Source: Spirochaetaceae bacterium | Lineage (GTDB): Bacteria; Spirochaetota; Spirochaetia; Treponematales; Breznakiellaceae | Assembly: GCA_031257135.1 (NCBI GenBank) | Contig: JAIRPH010000131.1 | Span: forward strand, 1-6,704 | Direction of reading: 5' to 3' | Length of the DNA: 6,704 nucleotides | Part shown: piece by piece, positions 1-6,213 of the stretch | Layout of the letters: every line of letters begins with the position of its first letter | Numbering within the stretch: the stretch's first letter is position 1 | Notes under the pieces: generated by a model | The model's database searches: none | Seen by the model: only the letters and a program-made list of their open reading frames with translations | Told to the model about the DNA's origin: nothing | Position numbers and translations under genes: made by a program

Positions 1-201
1 CTCACGTCCGATCAGGGTGTTGATCATGCTGGACTTGCCCGCGCTGAACGCGCCGATTACCGGGACGACCAGTTCCCGCTCCCGGGCTTCTTCCGCAAGG
101 GGCGCGATGCGTCCCGTGAGGGTTTCGGGCAATTCCGCGTCCTGTACCGCTTCCCGCAAGCGTCCGCAATAGTCCGCCACGATTTTCTGAGCTTCGATCA
201 T
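1..201 (-). CDS. Dynamin-like GTPase, N-terminal 67 residues (cut by window edge)
   Basis: This is the start of a P-loop GTPase, probably of the bacterial dynamin-like group, which use GTP to remodel or bridge membranes. The visible 67 codons run without a stop to the window edge. A mostly helical, charged segment (about residues 1-44) leads into a beta strand (LVVPVIG) and a Walker A loop GAFSAGKS at residues 50-57, followed by SMINTLIG. The GxFSAGKSS-x-x-N form is typical of dynamin-like and related septin-like GTPases rather than of Ras-like or ABC proteins. The ATG at 201 is preceded by a strong ribosome site, AAGGAGAT (211-218), with 9 nt between, so the start is well supported. The switch regions, G4 motif and any membrane-binding part lie outside the window, so the subfamily and function are inferred. 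These genes often occur as tandem pairs, which cannot be checked here. Confidence 0.8.
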   Translation of the reverse strand, partial: MIEAQKIVADYCGRLREAVQDAELPETLTGRIAPLAEEARERELVVPVIGAFSAGKSSMINTLIGRE

Positions 202-242
202 CTGTTTCTTATCTCCTTTTATGTATAAATCCGCCGGAATAG

Positions 243-283
243 TCCCGGCAGACCCGTTTTGCCATCCCGCCGCTCTGCCGGGA
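243..283 (-). promoter_or_regulatory. Long-loop inverted repeat in the leader of the GTPase gene
   Basis: TCCCGGCAGA (243-252) and TCTGCCGGGA (274-283) are exact reverse complements of 10 bp, separated by 21 nt. Read in the direction of the GTPase gene, the stem ends 24 nt before its ribosome site. No T-run follows, so it is not a standard terminator. It could be a leader RNA structure, a protein binding site or a small genomic repeat. The promoter of the GTPase gene was not identified, so it is not certain that the repeat is transcribed. Confidence 0.4.
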
Positions 284-290
284 AGGTTTC

Positions 291-433
291 CCCCTATGCT
301 GGGAGATGTTCGTATCATGGTACGAGATTCTTCTAGCATGATGGGAAAAGTTCGTACCATGAAATGAGCCTCTCCTAGCATGATGGGAAAAGTTCGTACC
401 ATGAAATGAGAGCCTCCCGGCATCGCGGAAAGC
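291..433. repeat. Tandem repeat, 42-bp period
   Basis: Two identical 36-bp units occupy 333-368 and 375-410, each beginning CTAGCATGATGGG and containing GTTCGTACCATG. A diverged unit at 291-326 lies at exactly the same 42-bp spacing and matches at 25 of 36 positions by my count. It keeps the GTTCGTA-x-CATG core. From about 417 a fourth, partial unit resembles only the first half (CCCGGCATCGCGGAAAG). The diverged unit carries an inverted repeat, TCGTA/TACGA, with a 6-nt loop (310-325). The short six-base linkers differ between units. There is no coding function in sight. The spacing suggests duplication of a short element, or repeated binding sites upstream of the GTPase gene. Confidence 0.85.
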
Positions 434-494
434 CCAAAAGCGCAGAAGGCTGAATATTTGCAGACTTAGGCGGAATATACTAGACTGATAAAGG

Positions 495-571
495 CGGCGT
501 ATCGGCGTATCGGCGTATCGGCGTATCGGCGTATCGGCGTATCGGCGTATCGGCGTATCGGCGTATCGGCG
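495..571. repeat. Octanucleotide tandem repeat (CGGCGTAT), 9.6 copies
   Basis: Nine perfect copies of CGGCGTAT run from 495 to 566, followed by a partial CGGCG to 571. Not one base deviates from the unit. Perfect arrays like this arise and vary by replication slippage, so copy number probably differs between strains. Because 8 is not a multiple of 3, every reading frame of a strand yields the same eight-residue repeat. On the minus strand this gives PIRRYADT, which explains the spurious open frame there. The array lies between the GTPase leader and the tRNA and overlaps no supported gene. Confidence 0.95.
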
Positions 572-680
572 CGGTTGTTACAAGGGACTTTAGCGTTTTT
601 TCAGAAAATCTTTTTTCCATATAGAAAAATAATAGCAGGCTAAGAAAAAAAATCAATAGGGACATTCCGTATTCCAGAGG

Positions 681-701
681 AAATTAAATCCGCCGAAGCG
701 G
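681..701 (-). terminator. Candidate terminator downstream of tRNA-Ala (UUCG hairpin)
   Basis: On the minus strand CCGC-TTCG-GCGG forms a short GC stem closed by the very stable UUCG tetraloop (690-701). It is followed at once by ATTTAATTT (681-689). It lies 40 nt past the tRNA 3' end and in the right orientation to end that transcript. The stem is only 4 bp and the T-run is interrupted, so efficiency is uncertain. Confidence 0.5.
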
Positions 702-740
702 GACAGATGAAGGCGTTATTTTAGGAAAAAAGATACAACG

Positions 741-813
741 TGGAGATAAGGGGATTCGAACCCCTGACCTATAGATTGCGAACCTATCGCTCTACCAACT
801 GAGCTATATCCCC
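741..813 (-). tRNA. tRNA-Ala (anticodon CGC)
   Basis: The minus strand folds into a complete 73-nt cloverleaf. The acceptor arm GGGGATA pairs with TATCTCC, including the G3-U70 wobble that is the main identity signal for alanyl-tRNA synthetase, and the discriminator is A73. The D arm is GCTC-AGTTGGTA-GAGC. The anticodon arm is ATAGG-TTCGCAA-TCTAT, with anticodon CGC at 778-780, reading the alanine codon GCG. The T arm has GTTCGAAT as its core. The 3' CCA is not encoded (CGT follows A73), so it must be added by the CCA-adding enzyme. Because CGC reads only GCG, another Ala tRNA must exist elsewhere. The gene stands alone rather than in an rRNA operon. Confidence 0.97.
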
Positions 814-826
814 GCTGTTTATTGTC

Positions 827-855
827 TTAAATAAAGATACTAAATCGTCTATACT
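827..855 (+). promoter_or_regulatory. Candidate promoter of the glycosyltransferase gene
   Basis: TATACT (850-855) is a good -10 element. The best -35 at 17-bp spacing is TTAAAT (827-832), a poor match. Transcription would start near 862, giving a leader of about 19 nt that carries the AAGAGGG ribosome site. The elements interleave with those of the oppositely directed tRNA promoter, so the two could compete for polymerase. Confidence 0.4.
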
Positions 856-862
856 TAATCAA
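834..862 (-). promoter_or_regulatory. Candidate sigma-70-type promoter of tRNA-Ala
   Basis: On the minus strand TTGATT (857-862) and TATCTT (834-839) are separated by 17 bp. The tRNA 5' end lies 20 nt beyond the -10 element, which leaves a short leader for RNase P to remove. Both hexamers are partial matches to consensus, and the position supports the call. Confidence 0.5.
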
Positions 863-880
863 GAGGGAAACGGTGTTTTT

Positions 881-2065
881 GTGATTTTTTTTATATATGA
901 CCTGTTTCGGTTTGGTTTTTTCGCTGTTTTTGTGGGTCTGCACTGCGCTTTGATGATCGGGCTGTTTCTGGAACGGCGGCGGGATCGCCGGGCGTACACA
1001 GCGGGCTTTGCTTCCTCGCTTCCCAGGGTTTCGGTGATTGTCCCCATCCACAATGAGGAATCCCGTCTCCACGGGCTGATCCGGAGCCTGTCCTCACAGG
1101 ACTATCCCGCGGCGGAATACGTCTTTATCGACGACCGGTCCTCAGACGCAGGCATGGAGATACTCCGCGCCTTCGTGCCGGAGACGCTTCCGGGTAAAAT
1201 TATCAGCCTGCAAGAAAATCCCGGACCGAATCATAAGCAGTACGCCCTAAGCAGAGGCATTGAAAACGCCTCCGGAGATTTCCTGCTCTTCACCGACGCG
1301 GACTGCGAGGTTCCGCCTCAGTGGATTTCCGCTATGGTAAAACGAATGGCAGACCCTCGAACCGGCGCGGTCATAGGACCGGTGTTTAAAATATCCGGCG
1401 GGAAAGGGTTTTTTCACCTCTACCAATGTTTCGATCATGCGGTACGATATATGTATCTTGCAGGGTCTACCGGCATAGGAGCCGCCGGCGGCGGATTCGG
1501 CAACAACCTGATTCTCCGGCGGTCTGCCCTCGACGCAATCGGGGGCTACGACTCGGTACCGGTTTCCCCGACCGAAGACGCCGCGCTCGTCTCCCGAATC
1601 AGATCGGACTACCATGTCCGCTCCGCCATCGGCGAGGACGTCTTCGTGATGACCGGCGGAGAACAAACATGGAAGGCATTGATCAACCAGACCCTCCGCT
1701 GGAATAACGGCGGTCTCTTCAGCCCAGACCGCTCAACTCGGTTTAATTTCGGGTTCCTTATGATAACGATTGCTCTGGGAATCCTCGCGATTCCGTTTCT
1801 CCCGTTTATCCCTTCGCTGTGGACCCTCACTGCGGCGGTGATGCTCGCCATGACGATGAATACCATCGCTACCCTCGCCTTGTTCGGCGGCGCGCTCCCC
1901 AAAAAAGGCGTCCCGGCATACATCATCCAGCTGATTTTTACCCCCATGTATTTTACGTTTCTTACTATTCTGGGTTTCTGCGGAGTAAAGGTTCGCTGGA
2001 AGGGAGCCGTTCAAGGATTCGACGCAAAAAGCCGCACCAAGAACGTTGAAAACCACGGCGCGTAA
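881..2065 (+). CDS. Membrane-anchored glycosyltransferase family 2
   Basis: This 394-residue processive-type GT2 enzyme should transfer sugar from a nucleotide-sugar donor to a lipid or growing glycan at the inner face of the cytoplasmic membrane. An N-terminal membrane helix (about 8-30) precedes the GT-A domain. That domain opens with VSVIVPIHNEE (50-60) and has the donor-binding DD (84-85), the metal-binding DAD (139-141), a TED motif with the likely catalytic Asp (231-233), and the QTLRW form of the QxxRW acceptor motif (270-274). About three hydrophobic helices follow (roughly 291-366), then a basic tail with VRWKG (371-375). All key residues are intact and the length is normal. The start is GTG with AAGAGGG 13 nt upstream, a loose spacing; the next in-frame ATG is residue 25 and would lose the first helix. 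The donor and product cannot be told from sequence. The last 55 bp overlap the convergent TRAP gene. The gene looks more GC-rich than the transporter genes. Confidence 0.9.
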   Translation: MIFFIYDLFRFGFFAVFVGLHCALMIGLFLERRRDRRAYTAGFASSLPRVSVIVPIHNEESRLHGLIRSLSSQDYPAAEYVFIDDRSSDAGMEILRAFVPETLPGKIISLQENPGPNHKQYALSRGIENASGDFLLFTDADCEVPPQWISAMVKRMADPRTGAVIGPVFKISGGKGFFHLYQCFDHAVRYMYLAGSTGIGAAGGGFGNNLILRRSALDAIGGYDSVPVSPTEDAALVSRIRSDYHVRSAIGEDVFVMTGGEQTWKALINQTLRWNNGGLFSPDRSTRFNFGFLMITIALGILAIPFLPFIPSLWTLTAAVMLAMTMNTIATLALFGGALPKKGVPAYIIQLIFTPMYFTFLTILGFCGVKVRWKGAVQGFDAKSRTKNVENHGA

Positions 2066-3897
2066 GTCACCAAGAGAACCACCGCAAACTGAATAAACAG
2101 AAACGGAAATACATCCCGGCATATCTCAATAAAAGGCTTTTTGAAGCGATAGGATGCAAGGAAGAGGTTCATGCCGACCGGCGGAGTGAGAAACCCAACT
2201 TCCAGATTGGTAATGAAAATAATCCCCAAATGCACCGGATCAATGCCGTAAGCCTGCCCCAAAGGAATAACCAGCGGTAAAACAATCAAGATCGCTGAAA
2301 AAATATCCATGAGACAGCCCACCACCAAAAGCGTAACGTTGAGGAGCAGAAGAAAAATATATTTCGATTGAATTGCGGTATGCATCCAATGAACCAGATT
2401 TTCCGGAGCTTGAGTGTCTACGATGTAATAAGATAACGCCTGAGACAGCGCGAGAATCGAGAGGACTCCGCCGATGATGGGAACCGCTTTGGCGAATACC
2501 TTAGGGACGTCTCTCAGCGAGAGGTCTCGGTTAATGCAAACCTCCACAATAAAAACATAGAATACCGCGGCCGCGCCGATCTCCACCAGCGAAAGAATCC
2601 CGGAAAAATAACCGGCAATAAGCAAAAACGGAAGAAGCATCTCAAAAACAGAATTTTTCAGCGCAATCCCGGCTTTTTTCAGCTCAAAAGGTTCAATAGG
2701 TATCTTTGTTTTAACCGACGCGATAATTCCAAATACAATAACCGCAATGACGAGTATCACCCCCGGCAGTATGCCCCCCAGAAATACATGGATGATATTA
2801 GTCTGACTGGCGGTCCCCACTAGGATAATGGGAATACTAGGCGGAAACAGCAATCCGATGCTTCCTACCGAGGTCAGCAGTCCGATGGAAAACCGATCGG
2901 GATACCGCACATCCTTCAAAATCGTGTGGAGAATCCCTCCGAGGGCTAAAATGGTCACCCCCGAAGCCCCGGTAAAAGAGGTAAAAAACGCGCAGATAAC
3001 CACCGTGGCAATAATCATGCCTCCGGGTATCCAACTGAAAAGACTTTTAAAAGTTTGTACCAGACGTTCCCCCGCCTTGCTTTCGGATAAAAAGAACCCG
3101 GTCAGCGTAAAAAGAGGAATCGCAATGAAACTGTCTTTGGTGAGGGTAATATAGACCTGATTCGCCACCACATCGATCTCGCCTCCCGGAGAGGCTTGAA
3201 TCAGGAGGATCGCCAGTCCGCCGAGGACGACAAATAAGGGCGCGCCCGCTAAAGCCGCGATAATTAATACAACCGCTACAGGGATTTTAAGGTAATCCGC
3301 AAAGACGGAAAACTGTTCCCCCAGATCGTACGCCCAGTCCGGCGTATCAAAACCCCAGATTATTTTCGCAATCATTGGAAAAGAACAAGCCGTTCCCAAA
3401 AGGATCGCCAGAACCGGCATGATCCGGGCGGCGCCTTTGACCTGAGTCCTTCGGGCAAAGCGGACAGCCATCGCCCCGTAGCCGATAGGTATGATCAGCG
3501 CGAACACTTGATTCGGAATAAACCCTATCATTTTCCACGGAGAAAGACCGATTTTTACAAAAGACGCCGCGCTGAACGCAATAATCGTCAAAATAAAAGC
3601 GGACAATAGGCTGGTAACTATCGATATCCGGGTTTTAATCGTACTAGGACAGAAGTTCTGAACCAGCGCAATAGAAAGATGCTCCCCGGTTTTGGTAGTG
3701 ATCATTCCTGAAAAAAGCCCCACCTCCAGCAGAAGATGATTCATCATGCCGGTAGCATCGGATATTCCGGTTTTGAATAGAAGCCGGACAACCGACGATG
3801 CCGCCGGCACTAAGGCAAGACCGATCAGCGATCCGTAACACAAAACTTGTTCAATAGTATAGAGTACGCCTTCCTTCCGGCGAGCTTGTTCTTCCAT
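2011..3897 (-). CDS. TRAP transporter fused small and large membrane subunits (DctQM / TatQM-like)
   Basis: This 628-residue integral membrane protein is the permease of a tripartite ATP-independent periplasmic (TRAP) transporter, which uses an ion gradient to import a solute delivered by a binding protein. Residues of about 10-150 form the four-helix DctQ domain, with SPWKMIGFIPNQ (119-130) before its last helix. A linker with extra hydrophobic segments (about 156-235) leads to the DctM domain. Recognisable DctM signatures are FTGASGVTILALGG (308-321), LLFPPSIPIILVG (349-361), GILPGV (375-380), the D-x-x-x-A-I-L-I-V-L-P region with GIDPVHLGII (530-560) and EVGFLTPPVGMNLF (566-579). Helices are dense throughout. 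The ATG at 3897 lies 9 nt after the stop of the binding-protein gene, and its AAGG ribosome site (3910-3913) sits in that gene's last codons, so the two are translated from one mRNA. Substrate is unknown. The C-terminus is complete and overlaps the convergent glycosyltransferase gene. Confidence 0.93.
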   Translation of the reverse strand: MEEQARRKEGVLYTIEQVLCYGSLIGLALVPAASSVVRLLFKTGISDATGMMNHLLLEVGLFSGMITTKTGEHLSIALVQNFCPSTIKTRISIVTSLLSAFILTIIAFSAASFVKIGLSPWKMIGFIPNQVFALIIPIGYGAMAVRFARRTQVKGAARIMPVLAILLGTACSFPMIAKIIWGFDTPDWAYDLGEQFSVFADYLKIPVAVVLIIAALAGAPLFVVLGGLAILLIQASPGGEIDVVANQVYITLTKDSFIAIPLFTLTGFFLSESKAGERLVQTFKSLFSWIPGGMIIATVVICAFFTSFTGASGVTILALGGILHTILKDVRYPDRFSIGLLTSVGSIGLLFPPSIPIILVGTASQTNIIHVFLGGILPGVILVIAVIVFGIIASVKTKIPIEPFELKKAGIALKNSVFEMLLPFLLIAGYFSGILSLVEIGAAAVFYVFIVEVCINRDLSLRDVPKVFAKAVPIIGGVLSILALSQALSYYIVDTQAPENLVHWMHTAIQSKYIFLLLLNVTLLVVGCLMDIFSAILIVLPLVIPLGQAYGIDPVHLGIIFITNLEVGFLTPPVGMNLFLASYRFKKPFIEICRDVFPFLFIQFAVVLLVTYAPWFSTFLVRLFASNP

Positions 3898-3906
3898 AAT
3901 TAAGGC

Positions 3907-4920
3907 TTACCTTTTTCTGCCCCGATAGTCCGCCAATATGTTCTGAACTCTTCTATAGATATCTCGGTCGAAGGCGGTTCCTAACAGAGCGTCCATACTC
4001 CGTTCCACATCGTTGTACCATTCCTGCTCTTGGTTCGGGCTGATCTGATTAACCGTCAACCCATAGCCGGTCATGGTTTTTACCGCGTCCGCTTCAAGAC
4101 GGGTGACAGACACGTCAATATCTCTGGCAATAAGGTCAGACCGCCGAATGATCTCGCTTTTATATTGGTCCGGAATCGAACGCCACGCCCGCTGGTTAAG
4201 GAAAATTCCCGCCATAAACGGAGCGACATTAATAGAAGCCATATTTTTTGCCACTCCGAAAATCTGAAGGGCTCCGACTATTAACGGACTTTGATAGAGC
4301 GCCTGAATCTGGTTGCTGTTAAGCGCTATCAAAATATCGTTTCCGCCGATAGGCACCATTTGATAGCCCATAGCCGTAAACGCGTGGGTTAATTCGGCGG
4401 CATCCGGATTGGTTCCCATTTTCATACGTTTTAGGTCCGCCGGAACAAACACCGGAGTTTTTGAAAAGATTTTCACCCACCCCGATTTAGCCCACGTCAA
4501 GGTCTGAAATCCTTTTGCGTTTATTCTCGATTCTAATTCCGGCTTGAGCGCGTCAAGAACGGCTTTTAATTCATCGTCGTTTCGGATAAAAAACGGCGCG
4601 CTGAGCGTCATAACTTCCGGGGAAATCTGGTTAATTCCGAAAGAGGTCAGCACCGCCGCCTGAATCTGATTTAACTTGAGCTTCTGGAGTACGTCTCCCT
4701 CTTCTCCCACAACGCCGTTATGGTAGACCCGCAGTTCTACTTGTCCATTGCTTACTTCCGCCCAAGCTCTGGACATCCGATTAAGGGCGTCTCCCCACGG
4801 CGTATTTTCAGGAGCCATAGATGCAAGTTTAATCGTAACCTTTCTCTGAGCAATCAGCTCGTTAGGGATTATCGCGGTTAAGGCGAGAATACACCCGATA
4901 AAGGCATATCGTTTTCTCAT
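3907..4920 (-). CDS. TRAP transporter periplasmic solute-binding protein (DctP family, TatP-like)
   Basis: This 337-residue extracytoplasmic binding protein should capture the ligand for the adjacent QM permease. A basic start (MRKR) and hydrophobic core to about residue 24 form a secretion signal. There is no well-placed lipobox, although the T. pallidum relative is, as I recall, a lipoprotein. DctP features follow: TIKLASMAPENTPWG (29-43), VYHNGVVGEEGDVLQKLKLNQIQ (65-87), APFFIRNDDE (108-117), and VPADLKRMKMGTNPDAAELTHAF (159-181). The last is the stretch where classical members read LKGLKIR; the carboxylate-binding Arg aligns with Gly169 here. ALNSNQIQALYQSP (199-212) replaces the usual LQTGxVDGxxxP. 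The start at 4920 has AAGGAG (4930-4935) 9 nt upstream. An ATG 27 codons earlier would add a peptide unlike a signal sequence and reach into the gene upstream, so I rejected it. A strong promoter lies just upstream. The ligand is unknown. Confidence 0.93.
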   Translation of the reverse strand: MRKRYAFIGCILALTAIIPNELIAQRKVTIKLASMAPENTPWGDALNRMSRAWAEVSNGQVELRVYHNGVVGEEGDVLQKLKLNQIQAAVLTSFGINQISPEVMTLSAPFFIRNDDELKAVLDALKPELESRINAKGFQTLTWAKSGWVKIFSKTPVFVPADLKRMKMGTNPDAAELTHAFTAMGYQMVPIGGNDILIALNSNQIQALYQSPLIVGALQIFGVAKNMASINVAPFMAGIFLNQRAWRSIPDQYKSEIIRRSDLIARDIDVSVTRLEADAVKTMTGYGLTVNQISPNQEQEWYNDVERSMDALLGTAFDRDIYRRVQNILADYRGRKR

Positions 4921-4944
4921 ACTGAATTTCTCCTTAATACCAGT

Positions 4945-4973
4945 AGTATAATGAAATAAAAAAAATATGCCAA
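4945..4973 (-). promoter_or_regulatory. Near-consensus sigma-70-type promoter of the TRAP genes
   Basis: On the minus strand TTGGCA (4968-4973) and TATACT (4945-4950) are separated by exactly 17 bp, five of six matches to consensus in each. The spacer is T-rich. Transcription should start near 4938, giving a leader of about 18 nt containing AAGGAG. The promoter occupies most of the 73-bp gap behind the AI-2E family gene, so the TRAP genes need not depend on transcription from upstream. I see no terminator between them, so read-through is also possible. Confidence 0.75.
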
Positions 4974-4993
4974 CCCCTTTTTTTTCATCATTC

Positions 4994-6097
4994 CTAACCA
5001 AGTAGTTTCATACTTTCCAATTCCACTTTTTTCGACATAGTCGCTTTTCGGGAACCGAGCAGGATAGAGAGAGGTTCCAAAAAGGGAATGTTTTCGCAGA
5101 GGATTTTGATGATTACCGTCATAGGAACCGCAAAAATCATGCCGACAAAACCCCAAATCCAGCCCCAAAGCATCAAAGATATCAGGATTATAATAGGCGA
5201 AATCCCCAAATTATCTCCCATAATTTTAGGTTCCAGAATATTGCCGATAACCATGTTTACCGCAAGCATGATGCATCCTACCGCGATTATCGGTCCGGGC
5301 TGGGGCCAAAACTGAAGCATTGCAAACAACACGGCTCCGCCGCCTGCGGCTATGCTCCCGATGTTGGGAATAAAATTAAGGATAAACTGGATAATCCCCC
5401 AAACCACCGCAAACTCAAGCCCTGTCGCCGCGAGACCTATAGCGACAAGAACGCCCGTTGCAAGAGAAATAAAAAATTTTGCCGAAAGGTAACGGCTGAC
5501 CTGCCGAATTACATCCGCGCTGATCTTCTTTATTTGTCCCGACCATTTTTGCTCAAAGGCGAGTTCAATTTTTTCCGTAAAATATGCCGATTCAATGAGC
5601 AAAAACACCAAAAACAGCACCACCATAAACGCATTGGTCAGAAACCCGATAAACGCGTTAGAAAGAGAAAAGGTGAAAGACATGATTTTAGTTCTCACCC
5701 CAAGCTGGGACCACAGATTTTCAAAAAACGTCATGTTTTCATTATACGAAAGGTCTATAAAACCTGACGCCCAAAGATATATTTCAGTCAGCCGCCGCTC
5801 ATATTTCGGATACAAACTGAGAATAGACCGCCCGGAAACGAACAACACCACCCCTATCACATACAACCCAATAATAATAATACAAACGCCTAACATAATA
5901 GAAAGAATTCGATTGACCCCTTTCTTTTCCAAAAACGAAACCATCGGATTCATAACGAAAGCAAGAAATATCGAGATGGTAAAAGGCAGAATCATTGAAG
6001 CCGTCAGTTTAAGTACCGCCACCACCAGTACGCACGCAATAAAGGCTATAAGAAGAAAAATTTTTCTGCCGTTATGTTTGCCGAATTTGCGATTCAT
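4994..6097 (-). CDS. AI-2E / PerM family membrane protein
   Basis: This polytopic membrane protein belongs to the AI-2E transporter (PerM-like) family, whose members include exporters of autoinducer-2 and Na+/H+ antiporters, so the substrate is open. In the 367-residue form chosen here, two N-terminal helices with MILPFTISIFLAFVMNP (35-51) lead to a loop domain (about 90-145). Further helices carry FIPNIGS (242-248), GNILEPKIMGDNLGISP (285-301) and LMLWGWIWGFVGMIFAVPM (308-326), all hallmark family segments. The C-terminal tail is short and charged. The start is uncertain. The ATG at 6097 gives the usual hydrophilic N-terminus (MNRKFGKHNGRK) but has no clear ribosome site. An in-frame TTG at 6136 would add 13 mostly hydrophobic residues and also lacks a well-spaced site. 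The gene sits 73 bp upstream of the TRAP pair in the same direction, which may reflect co-regulation or mere proximity. Confidence 0.88.
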   Translation of the reverse strand: MNRKFGKHNGRKIFLLIAFIACVLVVAVLKLTASMILPFTISIFLAFVMNPMVSFLEKKGVNRILSIMLGVCIIIIGLYVIGVVLFVSGRSILSLYPKYERRLTEIYLWASGFIDLSYNENMTFFENLWSQLGVRTKIMSFTFSLSNAFIGFLTNAFMVVLFLVFLLIESAYFTEKIELAFEQKWSGQIKKISADVIRQVSRYLSAKFFISLATGVLVAIGLAATGLEFAVVWGIIQFILNFIPNIGSIAAGGGAVLFAMLQFWPQPGPIIAVGCIMLAVNMVIGNILEPKIMGDNLGISPIIILISLMLWGWIWGFVGMIFAVPMTVIIKILCENIPFLEPLSILLGSRKATMSKKVELESMKLLG

Positions 6098-6207
6098 ATA
6101 TAGCCATACTATGCCACATATTAAAAAAAGACACAAGAGAATTCTAACGCACTCTTCAAATACCGCGTTTCAAAAGGTCAAATACTTCAGCTTTTATGGA
6201 ATCCCGC

Positions 6208-6213
6208 ATTATA
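6208..6213 (-). promoter_or_regulatory. Candidate -10 element for the AI-2E family gene
   Basis: The minus strand carries a perfect TATAAT here, in the right orientation to transcribe the AI-2E family gene. There is no good -35 hexamer at 16-18 bp; the region instead falls in the hairpin at 6214-6248. If used, it gives a leader of about 65 to 105 nt depending on the translation start. This rests on one hexamer in AT-rich DNA, so it is tentative. Confidence 0.3.

Larger units (their letters stand above)
202..740. other. Gene-free spacer with two repeat arrays
   Basis: These 539 bases separate the dynamin-like gene from the tRNA, both on the minus strand. I find no convincing gene. In order the spacer holds the ribosome site and leader of the GTPase gene, a long-loop inverted repeat (243-283), a 42-bp-period tandem repeat (about 291-433), an octanucleotide tandem repeat (495-571), an AT-rich stretch with runs of T and A (about 595-660), and a UUCG hairpin (681-701) that may end the tRNA transcript. 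The open frames crossing the stretch are by-products of the repeats and lack ribosome sites. Confidence 0.7.

Noticed and set aside
291..433. CRISPR array
   Set aside because: The linkers between the 36-bp units are only 6 nt, far shorter than spacers, there are only two intact copies, and no cas gene is present.
209..577. Stop-free minus-strand frame of about 120 codons across both repeat arrays
   Set aside because: It has no ATG before position 265 and no ribosome site. Its openness follows from the repeat composition, and the predicted peptide is low complexity.
480..665. 61-residue minus-strand open frame with a hydrophobic N-terminus and PIRRYADT repeats
   Set aside because: Its second half is simply the octanucleotide array, which is open in every frame. 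No ribosome site precedes the ATG. The T-rich spacer explains the hydrophobic start.
1247..1947. Minus-strand open frames of 112 to 139 residues
   Set aside because: They lie wholly inside the glycosyltransferase gene, whose motifs are intact, and are shadows of its GC-rich codons.
4888..4920. Lipobox FIGC at residues 7-10 of the binding protein
   Set aside because: The hydrophobic stretch before the Cys is only about three residues, too short for a lipoprotein signal. The hydrophobic core continues beyond it.
4921..5001. Upstream start adding 27 residues to the TRAP binding protein
   Set aside because: The extension is not signal-peptide-like, it is encoded over the promoter, and the internal ATG at 4920 has a strong, well-spaced ribosome site.
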